A DNA stretch of 64,000 nucleotides from Sipunculus nudus (Eukaryota > Annelida > Sipuncula > Golfingiida > Sipunculidae), in the NCBI GenBank assembly GCA_026874595.1, contig CM049306.1:105601142-105665141 (forward strand). Reading direction: 5' to 3'. The position numbers were made by a program, and so were the translations under genes. A model generated the notes under the pieces. It saw only the letters and a program-made list of their open reading frames with translations. It did not search any database and was not told the DNA's origin. Shown one piece after another: positions 14,801 through 29,800 of the stretch (positions are counted from its first letter, which is position 1; each line of letters opens with the position of its first letter).

Positions 14801-17800
14801 TCCCATTGGTTAATGTATGCATTATTGCTATCTGTATCTATAACAGTTGTAAAATATGAACTTAATCATACATCAATCTGGCTGGACAGCAGATAGTCAT
14901 CACGAAGGCTCAGGTGACTTACAGACAGCAGATAGTCATCACGAAGGCTCAGGTGACTTACAGACAGCAGATAGTCATCACGAAAGCTCAGGTGACTTAC
15001 AGACAGCAGATAGTCATCACGAAGGCTCAGGTGACTAACAGACAGCAGACAGTCATCACGAAGGCTCAGGTGACTTACAGAGAGCAGATAGTCATCACAA
15101 AGGCTCAGGTGACTTTCAGACAGCAGATAGTCATCACGAAGGCTCAGGTGACTTACAGACAGCAGATAGTCATCACGAAGGCTCAGGTGACTTACAGACA
15201 GCAGATAGTCATCACGAAGGCTCAGGTGACTTACAGACAGCAGATAGTCATCACAAAGGCTCAGGTGACTTACAGACAACAGATAGTCATCACGAAGGCT
15301 CAGGTGACTTAAAGACAGCAGATAGTCAGCACGAAGGCTCAGGTGACTTACAGACAGCAGATAGTTATCACAAAGGCTCAGGTGACTTACAGACATCAGA
15401 TAGTTATCACGAAGGCTCAGGTGACTTACAGACAGCAGATAGTCAGCACGAAGGCTCAGGTGACTTACAGACAGCAGATAGTCATCACAAAGGCTCAGGT
15501 GACTTACAGACAACTAATAAAGGAAATGCAATAACTTTCCAATACAGAAAATGTGTAGGCAATACTGAAGATGTGTGTAATAACTTGTGTAATCAGTGAA
15601 GTATACAAATAAAGCACCCAACCTGACAGCTTCTAGTCTGTTGCCATTCCTGATGAGCTCAACGAACTCTTGTTGCCTTAAGCTGTACTCTAACGTGCTC
15701 TGTGGGAAAATGAAATGTTATTAAATATCAACATATTTGTACTATCATGACACAACTGTCTTCACTTCATTTTAAACATTGTCCTTAATATAAATTGGCC
15801 TAATTTTGTTTGTTTTTTTCAATCACAGCATTTACTGGGAAAATAAGGAGCTTAATAAAATCTATCTATAAAGACCACAGACAACTGATTTGAGCTGTAG
15901 TTCAATTTACATCATGTGAGCAGTTCAAATTCCCTCACAAAATTTTATAGCATGAGTGTGAGTGCTTGTTTCTCTTATTATGCAAACACATATACTTGCA
16001 TTCTTATCAAGATATGAGTAGAGTTTATAATATTAGATCGCATGCCACTCCAACATCTCAACTCATTATTTCATAAAAATCGGAGCAAAATGATCCTGGT
16101 CTTTCTTGGTTTACCAACACATTGGATATGAGGCCATAACCATCCCCTTGCTAAGTCTATTCCTCAGTTTTCTGACACTGACAGACAGCTAGAGGTTAGT
16201 ATGCAGGTAGTGGCTGAATTTACCTTCATTTTCCTTAGTTTTGATTTGTTATCGTAGCACCATTGAAGACATTTGGCAGTTTCTCTGTTTTCAAGTGATT
16301 CTTCTACATCTTTAGACACCAGAAATAGTTCTAGGTTTGTCAGATCCTGAAACAGACATTAATACAGTCACCTGTTTGTCAGATCCTGAAACAGACATTA
16401 ATACAGTCACCTGTTTGTCAGATCCTGAAACAGACATTAATACAGTCACCTGTTTGTCAGATCCTGAAACAGACATTAATACAGTCACCTGTTTGTCATC
16501 CTGAAACAGACATTAATACAGTCACCTGTTTGTCATCCTGAAACAGACATTAATACAGTCACCTGTTTGTCATCCTGAAACAGACATTAATACAGTCACC
16601 TGTTTGTCATCCTGAAACAGACATTAATACAGTCACCTGTTTGTCATCCTGAAACAGACATTAATACAGTCACCTGTTTGTCATCCTGAAACAGACATTA
16701 ATACAGTCACCTGTTTGTCATCCTGAAACAGACATTAATACAGTCACCTGTTTGTCATCCTGAAACAGACATTAATACAGTCACCTGTTTGTCATCCTGA
16801 AACAGATATTAATACAGTCACCTGTTTGTCATCCTGAAACAGATATTAATACAGTCACCTGTTTGTCAGATCCTGAAACAGACATTAATACAGTCACTTG
16901 TTTGTCAGATCCTGAAACAGACATTAATACAGTCACCTGTTTGTCATCCTGAAACAGACATTAATACAGTCACCTGTTTGTCATCCTGAAACAGACATTA
17001 ATACAGTCACCTGTTTGTCATCCTGAAACAGACATTAATACAGTCACCTGTTTGTCATCCTGAAACAGACATTAATACAGTCACCTGTTTGTCATCCTGA
17101 AACAGACATTAATACAGTCACCTGTTTGTCATCCTGAAACAGACATTAATACAGTCACCTGTTTGTCAGATCCTGAAACAGACATTAATACAGTCACCTG
17201 TTTGTCATCCTGAAACAGACATTAATACAGTCACCTGTTTGTCATCCTGAAACAGACATTAATACAGTCACCTGTTTGTCAGATCCTGAAACAGACATTA
17301 ATACAGTCACCTGTTTGTCATCCAGAAACAGACATTAATACAGTCACCTGTTTGTCATCCTGAAACAGACATTAATACAGTCACCTGTTTGTCATCCTGA
17401 AACAGACATTAATACAGTCACCTGTTTGTCATCCTGAAACAGACATTAATACAGTCACTTGTTTGTCAGATCCTGAAACAGACATTAATACAGTCACCTG
17501 TTTGTCATCCTGAAACAGACATTAATACAGTCACCTATTTGTCATCCTGAAACAGACATTAATACAGTCACCTGTTTGTCATCCTGAAACAGACATTAAT
17601 ACAGTCACCTGTTTGTCATCCTGAAACAGACATAAATACAGTCACCTGTTTGTCAGATCCTGAAACAAGACAAAACTACAGTCATGTTTGTCATCAAAAG
17701 CTGGTGAGGTCAGCAACGCATCTCTAGAAAGTCAGAAATCTACAGCTGATATGCACTTCTTATGACAACAGTGACTGCAGCAAGGAGGTAACATTAACAC

Positions 17801-20800
17801 ACCCAGCTTCTTATAAAGGAATCAGATTATACTTGCCCTGGCAGGCTGAATAACATATAATTATCAATTTCATTTATTTGTGACTGAAGGTTTCATGAAA
17901 TGCCCAAGTACACTTTGGTCTCTGTGTCCATCTGATGGGAAAACCCAGTGATATTATGACTCTATATAACTGACTGAGGTACAAAAAAGGTTATTAAAAT
18001 CTGCAGGACAGTCTGATTTAACTGAATAAAATTCAAAATTTATCAATAAATTTTTAAATCATGATTATGATTATTATTAAATCATGATTATTTCCCAAGA
18101 AGTCATACAGGTTTTAAGCCGAACTATTTTTGATGCAGTAACTAAGAAGCAGAGAGAATTCACCTGGCATGAGTAAAGTGATTGTACTTTAACTTCAGAT
18201 TACACTTGACAGTAACAGTTATAACAGTTACTACATTATCACATACTTTCTGATCTTGGTTTTTGTCATAAAATGCCAAGTATATAAATCCTCACTTGAA
18301 TGCCTGAGTGTTCAGCCAGCTTGATTGCCGTGTTATAATAGCCTGCCCTCAGGAAATATTCCACCAACATCCGATCCAGTCTTTTCTTCTTCCACAAGGT
18401 CAGAGCATTCGGCGGCAGCATCTCTCGTTCTTTCAAATGATCAAGGCGGCGCTTGCATGATTTGGCAGCTTCCATTTCATCTGTTAAACTCTCTTCAGCC
18501 TGTATATAAATATATATGAAATAAAATGCCAAAGCTCAAATTGGTCCTATGAAAGGATACAATAGATAATAATCCTAACAAATGAAAATAATGGTAAAAA
18601 AATGATGCTTAATTATAAGTCTTGTAATTTGGTTATATGATATAGAACAGTAATAACCGGATTCTGTGTCTCAGGGGTAGAGCGCAGGACTCAAAGCCGG
18701 GAGATCGTGAGTTCGAATCTCAGCCGAGGCAGTGAGGTTTTTCACGGGAGGCCCCCACCCAGGGTGAGTGCTCTGCAGGCTTAATGGGAAGGTCGTGCCC
18801 AACGGCCGTGTTTCACTCACAAATGAGTGCGCCTTTCAGGGGTCCCCGGTGGTATGATATCTAACCCAGGACCTGCAGGTGCAGTAGTCACTGGGCCTTG
18901 TTAACACCAGGATATTAAATGAGAGGAAGCGTGTGATACTGCCCTGTCACAAAGTCCGAAACCGGAATGAAAATCTGCAGATGTACATAAACTTAGTTAA
19001 GCTAGCATTACAAAAATGGAGGTGGTTACCTCCGACAACAAAAAAATATATTTAAAAAAAAAATATAGAACAGTAATGAAATCACTGTATTTCATATAAG
19101 ATGACTAATTTCTGCAGTTCAGCAAGTTAACCATAACTGTCATTAGGCAAGGTCTCATTAATCCTTTCCTTTATTTTCACATGAAACTGTACAACATGAG
19201 TAGATCTTCATAGTTTTGTTAGCACTTAACGATGTGTCACATAACAAGAGGCCTGATGAACCAAGCTTCTTTTTTTTAGCTCCACCTGGCAGCCATGATC
19301 TCCCTTGTCCTGAAGGATAGTGGGGTATTGCAGCTTTTTTTTACCAAGTTCCTTCTTATTAAAACCGCAATACCACTCTCTAATTTTTAAGTGGAGTCTT
19401 GGCCCTGTGACAGTGCCCTCAGTCTTATACAAAGCTGCCTTTGCAAGCAGTAAGAATGTGGGATGATTTGGAATTAATGTAACAGGTGTAATCTCAGATG
19501 TGTACCAACAAAACCACTGCTGGGTCACAAGAAAACCCTTCTATTTATCTTGCTGTTTACTAGCACGCAGCTGATTAATTAACTGGTCAATAGATCTTAC
19601 CTTTCTTTTGAGTATTGTGAGTTTTTCCACCACCCCATCCAGTGCTTTGGCAATTAACCCCATGTTGGACTGCTTCTGCAGACATTTCTCTAGTTCACTA
19701 GTTACCGTCTGAACATGGGATATTTCTCTGTCTATATTCTTTTGTGCAGTTCTAAATTTCTTGTTCAATATTTCGTACGGTACCTGCAAGGAATTCAAAA
19801 ACCCTGTTTAACATATTTTAAAAACAAAATGGTTATGTTAAGTCCAGGGTCTGGTCAGTTGTCATGTTTCTAATATCTCAGGGGACCTTCTATATGGAAA
19901 ACTGACTAAATCTACATTTTTTTAAGCTTATTACCTCATCAGTCTTCCTGGGTCATGAGACTCAGCAGATAAGCATGACATTGTAGTATAATATTCACAA
20001 CTGGAGTTCCAATTTGTCAGATAAATTAATTTCAAATTTGTTCAATATTTGCAGGAGGCAAGGAGTATTTGTCTGCATACAGCATATCATTTTATATTTC
20101 AGGGCAAAATATCTGACTGCTGCAACAATACTCTTGATCTGAATATTATTTGTCAGTCTCAATAAGTTTATTGCAGTAATTCAATAAAATAAAAGACCAA
20201 AAGTTAGTTAATTTTATAATCCAACTATGGAACTATATGCTTGATACAATTATTTTAATACCTGGCATACACTGGGTTAGTATTTTCTAGAGCTGGGTAT
20301 TGGTCAGCCTGTTCAGGTACAATATGTATTGCAATACACTTAAAGGATTACCCAATACATATTGACTTAATTAATTCATGTCAGGACCAAGTCCTACTTA
20401 TAATACTCACTTGTTAAACTATGTGTTTGAAGTTTGGCATGAATAAAATTTGTGATGATGAATAAGTTGAACTAAGGGGAATTTTCCTTGATTTATGTGC
20501 TGCAGGTGTTATTTAGTATTATGTCAACTCATAGTCTGAATCAGGATTTGGTCTGGACCATTCAGGAATCGTCAAGACCAGTCTGCTATTGGTCCAGACA
20601 AATCCAGATTGGGATTCAGTCCGGCCTAAACCCCAATCGGGATCTGGTCCGGTGCTCGTTAAGGCCAGACTGAACAGAGTTTAGGCTTGACGGAATCCTG
20701 ATCGGGATTTGGTCTGGACCAATCAGGATCTGGGCCTTGACATATATAGGCCATCATTTCAAGTTCACATTCAAGCTTTTGAACCATATATCAGTGACAC

Positions 20801-23800
20801 CACAACCTCAGTGATGCATGGTCCACTTCGTGGGTTGGTAGGCACTCAATATTGGGCCAACTCTTTTTTCATTTCATATATGACATAAGACACTGCATCC
20901 CAACCCTTCTCCATCCATATTGATGCTGTCTTGCCACTAGATACAGCAGGGCCAGGACGGGAGTGTGAGGATGACACTGTACTCTCCCTCACAGTCACAG
21001 TAATCCAACTCAACAGAGATGTGAAACAGGGTTGGCTGAGCTGTCAAGAGTCAACTTGTGTGTTAACAAACCAGTCTCCCCAAGGGTGAGAATGACTAAC
21101 TTATGTTGCAGCTCCTAAAACTGGACAAAAGGCTAGCTACCCTGATAAGTACTTAAGGTTTTTTATGCACCAACCATAACAACCTAGACAAGGTGCAGGA
21201 CACATTCTATCAGGAATTAGATGCCCACCTTCAGTAAAGTGTGCTGACAACTTGGTACTGCTTGGAGACTTCAATGCAATGCTTGACTCATCAGCATGGG
21301 AAGGAGTCATTGGCAAGCAAGGAGTGGGAAAGTGCAAAAGCCATGGTCAACTTCTTCTAAAGACATTCATAGACCAGGACCTTCCTATTTCCAATCACAA
21401 ACATAGAATTCTACCTGATGACGTATAACAAGCCATAGCAGATGTAACTTTGCTCAAAGCAGAAGAACCTATAACTGATTATATCCTTCATAGGAAGTAG
21501 GACAGGAAGGATGTTATAGTTACTCAGGCCAAGTCACAAGGCATATGAGTCTGCTGGATAGACCAGAAGCTAAAACAGCTATACTGCCCAAGATGACTAC
21601 TGGATAGACCACAAGCTAATAAAGTTATACTGCCCAAGATGACTGCTGGATAGACCACAAGCTAATACAGCTATACTGCCCAAGATGACTGCTGGATAGA
21701 CCACAAGCTAATAAAGTTATACTGCCCAAGATGACTGCTGGATAGACCACAAGCTAATACAGCTATACTGCCCAAGATGACTACTGGATAGACCACAAGC
21801 TAATAAAGTTATACTGCCCAAGATGACTGCTGGATAGACCACAAGCTAATACAGCTATACTGCCCAAGATGACTGCTGGATAGACCACAAGCTAATACAG
21901 CTATACTGCCCAAGATGACTACTGGATAGACCACAAGCTAATAAAGCTGTACTGCCCAAGATGACTGCTGGGTAGACCACAAGCTAATACAGCTATACTG
22001 CCCAAGATGACTACTGGATAGACCACAAGCTAATAAAGCTATACTGCCCAAGATGACTGCTGGATAGACCACAAGCTAATAAAGCTATACTGCCCAAGAT
22101 GACTGCTGGATAGACCACAAGCTAATAAAGCTGTACTGCCCAGGATGACTGCTGGTTAGACCACAAGCTAATAAAGCTATACTGCCCAAGATGACTGCTT
22201 GATAGACCACAAGCTAATAAAGCTATACTGCCCAAGATGACTGCTAGATAGACCACAAGCTAATAAAGTTATACTGCCCAAGATGACTGCTGGATAGACC
22301 ACAAGCTAATAAAGCTATACTGCCCAAGATGACTGCTGGATAGACCACAAGCCAATAAAGCTGTATTGCCCAAGATGACTGCTGGATAGACCACAAGCTA
22401 ATAAAGCTATACTGCCCAAGATGACTGCTGGATAGACCACAAGCTAATAAAGCTATACTGCCCAAGATGACTGCTGGATAGACCACAAGCTAATAAAGCT
22501 ATACTGCCCAGGATGACTGCTGGATAGACCACAAGCTAATAAAGCTGTACTGCCCAGGATGACTGCTGGATCAACCACATGCTAATAAAGCTGTACTGCC
22601 CAAGATGACTGCTGGATAGACCACAAGCTAATAAAGCTATACTGCCCAAGATGACTGCTGGATAGACCACAAGCTAATAAAGCTATACTGCCCAAGATGA
22701 CTGCTGGATAGACCACAAGCTAATAAAGCTATACTGCCCAAGATGACTGCTGGATAGACCACAAGCTTATGAAGCTATACTGCCCAAGATGACGGCTGGA
22801 TAGACCACAAGCTAATAAAGCTATACTGCCCAATATGACTGCTGGATAGACCACAAGATAATAAAGTTATATTGCCCAAAATGAAACTGCATCACAAGAA
22901 AGAGGATCTACCAAAAATGAAAAAGGATCACTGTCATGAAGCAATCAATGAGGCCAAGCTGAAAACACCAACATGGCTGTAACACTTGCTGAAGAACTGG
23001 AGGGTCACCTGCTTTTCTTGCATCTTACAGGCAATGCCAAACACTACTGTAAAACAGTCCACTCATCTGTACTGAAAGTACTGGGATGTGTCACACACAA
23101 GAAGCATGATGACAAAGATGACTACATAAAATATCCTTGCTGAAAAGCACTGCATGAATTATGCTCATCAAAATGATCCATCATTTGTCTCCAAGAAGTT
23201 TCCTTAGCGCAGCAGACCTGTAAAAAGCAGGCTGTGCTTGACTCTAGGCTTAGCAAAAAGGCACATGATATTCAGTGATATGCAGAGAGAAATGATGGAA
23301 AGTGAATCTGTGCAGCTCTCAAGGAAATCTACAGAGCTCAATCTTCTGAAAGTTCCCCTTTCCTCAACTCAGACAGTGCAACCCTCACTATAGAGCAGAC
23401 CAAGATCTTACAATGGTTACCATAAATCTGTACTCAACCACTCATCAAGTACCAGAATAAATGATGAGGCAAGAGACAGGATGATGCAGACTGTCATGGA
23501 TGCCCCACAGAAGAACTTGAATTCATGAGGGCCATCAGTCAGTTGTCCGGTGACAAAGCCCAAGGATCAGATGCCATACCAGATCTACAAAGCAGGTGGC
23601 CTTGTACTCAAACTGAACTTATTTTGCTGTTTAAGTCATTCTGGAAATATGTTACTATTCTTCAAGAATACAGAGATGCATCATTCGCACACCTCTGCGA
23701 GAGGAAGGGCATCTGCCAGGCATGCAGTCACCACAAAGGATCCACAGCATGAACAATCTTTGCAAGTCTTGCTGAACCATCTTACTGCTCATCCGGAGCA

Positions 23801-26800
23801 AGGCAAGTTTCAAGAACCAGTGTGGATTCAGGAAAGGTCATGGCACTGCTGACATGACCTTCACTGTGTTTCAACTAAAGCAGAGGTGTCAGAAGCTTAA
23901 CCAGGAACATTACACCACCTTCATGGACTTCATGAAAGCTTTTGATACAGTAAGCTGTAGTGGCCTTAGGAAGATCGTGCCAAAATTTGACAGTCCTGTT
24001 AGGTTTACCTTAATGGTATGCCAATTCGATGAGGACACATTGGCAAGGATGCTGGATGATGGCTGATCATCGGAAGCCTTCTCAGTATACAATGGTGTCA
24101 GGCAGGGCTGTGTGTTAGCAACCATTCTGTTACATGATGTTCATGGCCATGTTCACAGATGACTTCCATAACAGTCGGAAAGGGATACACTTGAAATACA
24201 GAACAGATGAAAAACTCCTCAACAAGCAAAGACTCTAGGCTGTCACCAAGGTGCAGGAGACTGTCTTGCAAGCCTTCCTCTTTGCTGATCACTGTGCTCT
24301 CAGCACCAGCTCAGAGGTAGAAATCCTAATTGACAGCTTAGACAAGTTCTCAACTACATGCCAGTTGATCTCACAATCAGCATGAAGAAGACTGAAGTAA
24401 TGAACTAGCCAGCTCCACACAGCCCCAACAGAAAATCCACTATCATAGCGAAGGGCCATAGAGTGCAGGTAGAGGACCAATTTATCTACCCGGGCAGCAT
24501 CCTCCCTTTGGAAAGTCACTTTTGATGCTGAGGTAAACTGCGAAGTAGCAAAAACCAGTGCTACACTTGGTAATTTGTGCTAACTTGTCTGGAAGCATCA
24601 GGGGATCAGCCTAGCATCACAGTTGAAGACCTGTATACCCTCTTGTAATAATTACATGCCTACTGTACTCATGTAAAACCTGTACTGTGAACAGCAGGCA
24701 TGTGAGTGTGATGAACCAGTTCCACCTGTGCTATCTGTGCAAGATGATGAAGATCAAAAGGCAAGACAAAGAGGCAGACATAGAAATAGTATCTCTAGAC
24801 AGTCTAACCACAGCCCATACCTTGATGATGAAAACCCAGATCAGGTAGGCTGGTCGCATTGTCAAAATGCCTGATGAGCCCAATTTCAAAGCAATTGTTC
24901 TCTTTATGGTTCTCTGATGTCACAATTATGTCACATCTCTGATTTCATAAATACAGTTTGTAAATGTCATATGAAGGTCATTGATCACCACCCATCCTCA
25001 TGCTTTCTCTAACTTTTGTATTGTCCAAAGCCTGCAGCTGTCTGTAAAGAAGACACATTACTTCAAGAAAGAACCCCTTCTTAGCCAAACACTGAACAAA
25101 AATGAGCTCCACAAATTGAATGTACAAGTGTATGCAACAGGAATAATAACAAGGCCTACAGGCCTAATGCGAACCTGTGCAATGAGATTACACCAGGAAT
25201 AATGCTTCAATGCTGGACCATTACTTTTCAAGAACATCTGTAACATGTATATGAACAATGCAAGTACTAAACACTTAGAACAAGAAACAAACAAACATCA
25301 CTGCTGCAATTCTGGCATGGGTGCACACAACACAAAAACTAGAATATGGGTAGTCAACAAGGGACTATGTGTATCCTCCAAAATCAGAGTGGGAAAGGTG
25401 AAGTGAGGCATGGATTGAATGGCAAGGGGAAATAGAGTGAGGTGTGTTGCATAATAGCCTGGATGTCTGCAGCCGAAATGTGTATGTAGGTTGTGCCACC
25501 TACCACAAAATCCTGAAAGCTGCATGTCCAAGATGTATAAACATGCAAAATTTTAGGCAGATAAGTCAAACCACTACTGAGATATGAGTGATTTTAGCCC
25601 ACCACAGACAAACAGATGAACACTGTACAAAATTGGTGGCAGGTGGCGCCACTAATTTTGTGTATGATTAAGAGATATGTGAGATCTATACACATGCAAA
25701 ATTTCAGGGGGATATGTCAAACCAGTCCTGATATATAAGCCTGAATATGTGCAGCATATACATAAATATGTGGCGCCACCTGCCAAAAAAATCCAGAAAG
25801 CTATCCAAGATGTATAAACATGCAAAATATTAGGCTGATAAGTCAAACCACTACTGAGATATGGGTGATTTTAGCCCACGCCGGACAAACAGACGAACAC
25901 TGTGCAAAAATGATGGCAGGTGGCACCACCAATCTTGTGTATGATTAAGAGCTATATGAGATCTACACACATGCAAAATTTCAGGGGGTTATGTCAAACC
26001 AGTCCTGAGATATAAGCCTGAATGTCTGCAGCGTGCACATAAATGTAGGTGGTGCCACCTGACACAAAATCCAGAAAGCTATCCAAGATGTATAAACCTG
26101 CAAAATTTTAGGCAGACATGTCAAACCACTGCCTATTATGAGTGATTATATCCAACGGCAAACAAACAGATGGACGCTGTACAAAAATGATTGCAGGTAG
26201 CACCACCGCTTTTGCGTATGATAAAGAGCTATGTGAGATCTATAAACATGCAAAATTTTTGCCCAATCGGTCAAATGGTTCCTGATATATGAGCTTGGAT
26301 CTTTGCAGAGTAAATGTGAATGTAGGTGGCGCCACCTGTCATAATATCAAGAAAGCCTTCCAGGATGTAAACACATGCAAAATTTCAGATGGATAAGTCC
26401 AACCAATGCAGAGATATGAGTGTTTTTATCCCAAGGCAGATGAACAGATGGACACTGTGCAAAAATGGTGGCAGGTGGCACCACCAATTTTGTGTATGAT
26501 TAAGAGCTATATGAGATCTACACACATGCAAAATTTCAGGGGGATATGTCGAACCAGTCCTGAGATATAAGCCTGAATGTCTGCAGCGTATACATAAATG
26601 TAGGTGGTGCCACCTGCCACAAAATCCAGAAAGCTATCCAAGATGTATATACCTGCAAAATTTTAGGCAGACATGTCAAACCACTGCCTATTATGAGTGA
26701 TTATATCCAACGGCAAACTAACAGACGGACGCTGTACAAAAATGATTGCAGGTGGCACCACCACTTTTGCGTATGATAAAGAGCTATGTAAGATCTATAA

Positions 26801-29800
26801 ACATGCAAATTTTTTGCCTAATTGGTCAAATGGTTCCTGAGATATGAGCTTGGATCTCTGCAGAGTAAACGTGAATGTAGGTGGTGCCACCTGTCATAAA
26901 ATCAAGAAAGCCTTCCAGGATGTAAACACATGCAAAATTTCAGATGAATAAGTCCAACCAATGCAGAGATATGAGTGTTTTTATCCCAAGGCAGATGAAC
27001 AGATGGACGCTGTGCAAAAATGGTTGCAGGTGACGCCACCATTTTTAGTGTATGTTAGGGCTACATTTGTGCAAAATCTTTAGCCTTATTGGTCAAACGG
27101 TTCCCGAGATATGTGGGTTTATGTGTGGAAACAGACGCACAAATGGACGCTGGGCAGAGAGGAATGGTCAGAGGTCAACGAAAAATGAGGGCGCACAAGT
27201 TCACATGTGACCGATCATAATTCCAAATTTTAAAAAAAGGAGTTCTCCGGAAACCTTTGCAGCAATGGCTGCAGCGTCGGCATCTGACTGAAATCATAGT
27301 ATCCGCAAAACTCTGTTTTGGTGGATACAATGATTGTAGCTGGCACCACCAGTCTTATATACAACGAAGAGATATATAAATATGCCCAATGTCAGACTGA
27401 TATGTCAAACCCCTCCTGTGAAATAAGCAGGGACATACACTATGCAAAAATTATTGTATGTGGCGCCACCAGCCTTGTACACTATAAAGCTACCCGATAT
27501 GTATAAACATGCCAAATTTTAGGCTGATGTATCAAATTCCTCTGTAGAAATAAGCAGGTGCATACACTGCAAAAGTCAATGTAGGTGGCACCACCTGTCT
27601 TATAAATGAGAATACCATCAAAGACACCAAGACAGGTCAAAATATCAGTCTAATACATCAAACTTCCCCAGAGTTTGATACACTGGGCTGACAAGGCTTA
27701 GGTGAGTAAGGCAGTTGCCCCTGAGTGACCTGTGACAAATTGCTGCCTCAAGCTACTGCACTGAGTGAACTCTTGACCTGCACCTGGCTAGACTGAGTGA
27801 ACTTTTGACCTGTACCTGGCTGCACTGAGTAAACTCTTGACCTGTTGCATAATCTGACACAGTTGGCAGTCTGCCAAAGCTATAAATAAATTCAGGCTGA
27901 ACTTTGGTACCAAATATGATGCAGTGAGCCAAAGCTATAAATAGAATGCAGCTACTGCGCTGAGTGAACTCTTGACCTATACCTGGCTGCACTTCTTCCA
28001 ATACTGGCACTGTGCCAAAATTATTTATAGAGCTGACATCATCTTGGCTAATGGCCAACATCAAGGCACTGGCAATCTGCCAATGGTAAACCAAGTGCTG
28101 CCATCTGTATACAAAAGTGGTCCCTACTTGAAATAACTTTGAAATTTATTTTTCCAATACAAAATGCTTTTCAGCTGACTTTTTATAAAAAAAGAAATCA
28201 GGAATATATGTAAAATTATTATACTGACTGCAAAATTAAAATACAGATATATCTCACTGATGGCAAATTCTTGAATTAAGTTGAGTAGGGATACTAATAA
28301 TTTATAATCCACATTCAGTTGTCTTTATATAGCCACAGAGAGCTGAATATCCATGATTGTAACACTGCCTGGTATGATGAATAACTTAAATCATAAATCT
28401 AAATTTTTTAAAAGCTTTTAAAAAACTTTCTTGTCAATATTAACTAAAGATAACCTGAAATCTAAATGTCTAGTGGCAGGATGTAATAGATGCTGATAAA
28501 CTGGTGCCAGGCTAGATGTAACAGCATAACACAGCTAACATCTAAGGTAAAATGACTCAATTCAATCTCCATAATTCAGCCAAACATCATTCATGTGGAA
28601 CCATTAATGACAATTATTATAAGAATTATTGTAGGGATTATTCTTGTAAAATATTTAACAAACTGGCTTCAGTGGCATCAGCCGAAAAATGTTTCGCAGG
28701 TTTATAACTCATATAGGAAGATACAGCAAACTGGCTAAGTTCAGCTTCCCGTAACTCAGCCAAAAAGCACTGAACCAAAACCATTTGAACAAACTTGAAT
28801 TATCAACATCTGAGGATAATTAATGTGTGAGATTTAAGAATTTGGCCCAGTGGTTTTTGAGAAGAAGATCTTTGTTGCCACTGAGCTAAAATGGGCTGTT
28901 ATGGCATATGATTTAATTCAGCTTCCCATAACTTAGCCAAAAGTCACTGAAAAGAGACCATTTGAGCAAACTTCAGAAAGCACTACCCTAGGATCATTTC
29001 TGTGCGATATTAAACAATTTGGCCGTATGGTTTCAGAGAAGAAGTTTTTTGTAGCCCTCAGTGTGATACAGGCACTGTTGACCCCATACAAAAAAGGCCG
29101 ATGCAGGTGGCGCCACCAATACCTAAATTTCAGATATGACCTATGTGACCAACATTGGCATAAAATTTGGTGATGATAGCTCCAGCCATTTCTGAGATTT
29201 AAATTTTAATATGCTTTTTGCACAGTTAACAAAGTTCAACCTCCTGTAACTTGGCCAAAAATCTCCGAACTGGAACCATTCATACAAACTTGAGAAAGAA
29301 TTTTCCAGGGATCATTTCTGTAAAATATTGGACAATTTGGCTGGAAAGTTTCGGAGAAGAAGATTTTTAAAGCTTTTTTAGCTTTTTCCCTAAAAAATCT
29401 AAGTAGTTCTGTTTGCGTTGTACAAGGCCAAATATTACTGCTCTCTCAGTCTAATTGAAAAATGAGCAAGGCCACCTTTGATAAGTGATTGGTCCAATTA
29501 TTAATCACAACCAGGTAAACAGTGATTCTAACAAACTTCCATTGTGTACAGACAATGGGACATTAATAGACAGAATCAGTTAATTGGCATCTCCTTGGCT
29601 AACAACTGCCTGATCATACCAATTGAAGCGGCTGTTTATTATTCACTACTCTTGAAGCCTGGGATCTGTTGCTATCAAACCTGAATTATGATTTAAACAA
29701 GGGACCCATGAGTCACAGCGCACAGTTGAACTTTGTAAAATTTTAGTAAATGCAGAATGTACCTACTTCTATTTTTTTACATATTAGCATATGAAAATCT

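Noticed and set aside
16335-17690. CRISPR-like regular repeats
   Set aside because: Units are directly contiguous with no unique spacers, in a eukaryotic intron. It is a minisatellite.
18658-18730. Functional tRNA gene
   Set aside because: The acceptor arm does not pair convincingly and a long SINE body follows the tRNA-like head.
19226-19528. 100-codon minus-strand frame beside MAEA exon 2
   Set aside because: No splice sites or known family. Conserved exon 2 to exon 3 joining leaves no room for it.
22244-22486. Minus-strand frame with repeated peptide
   Set aside because: It is the reverse reading of the 46-bp LINE-derived minisatellite.
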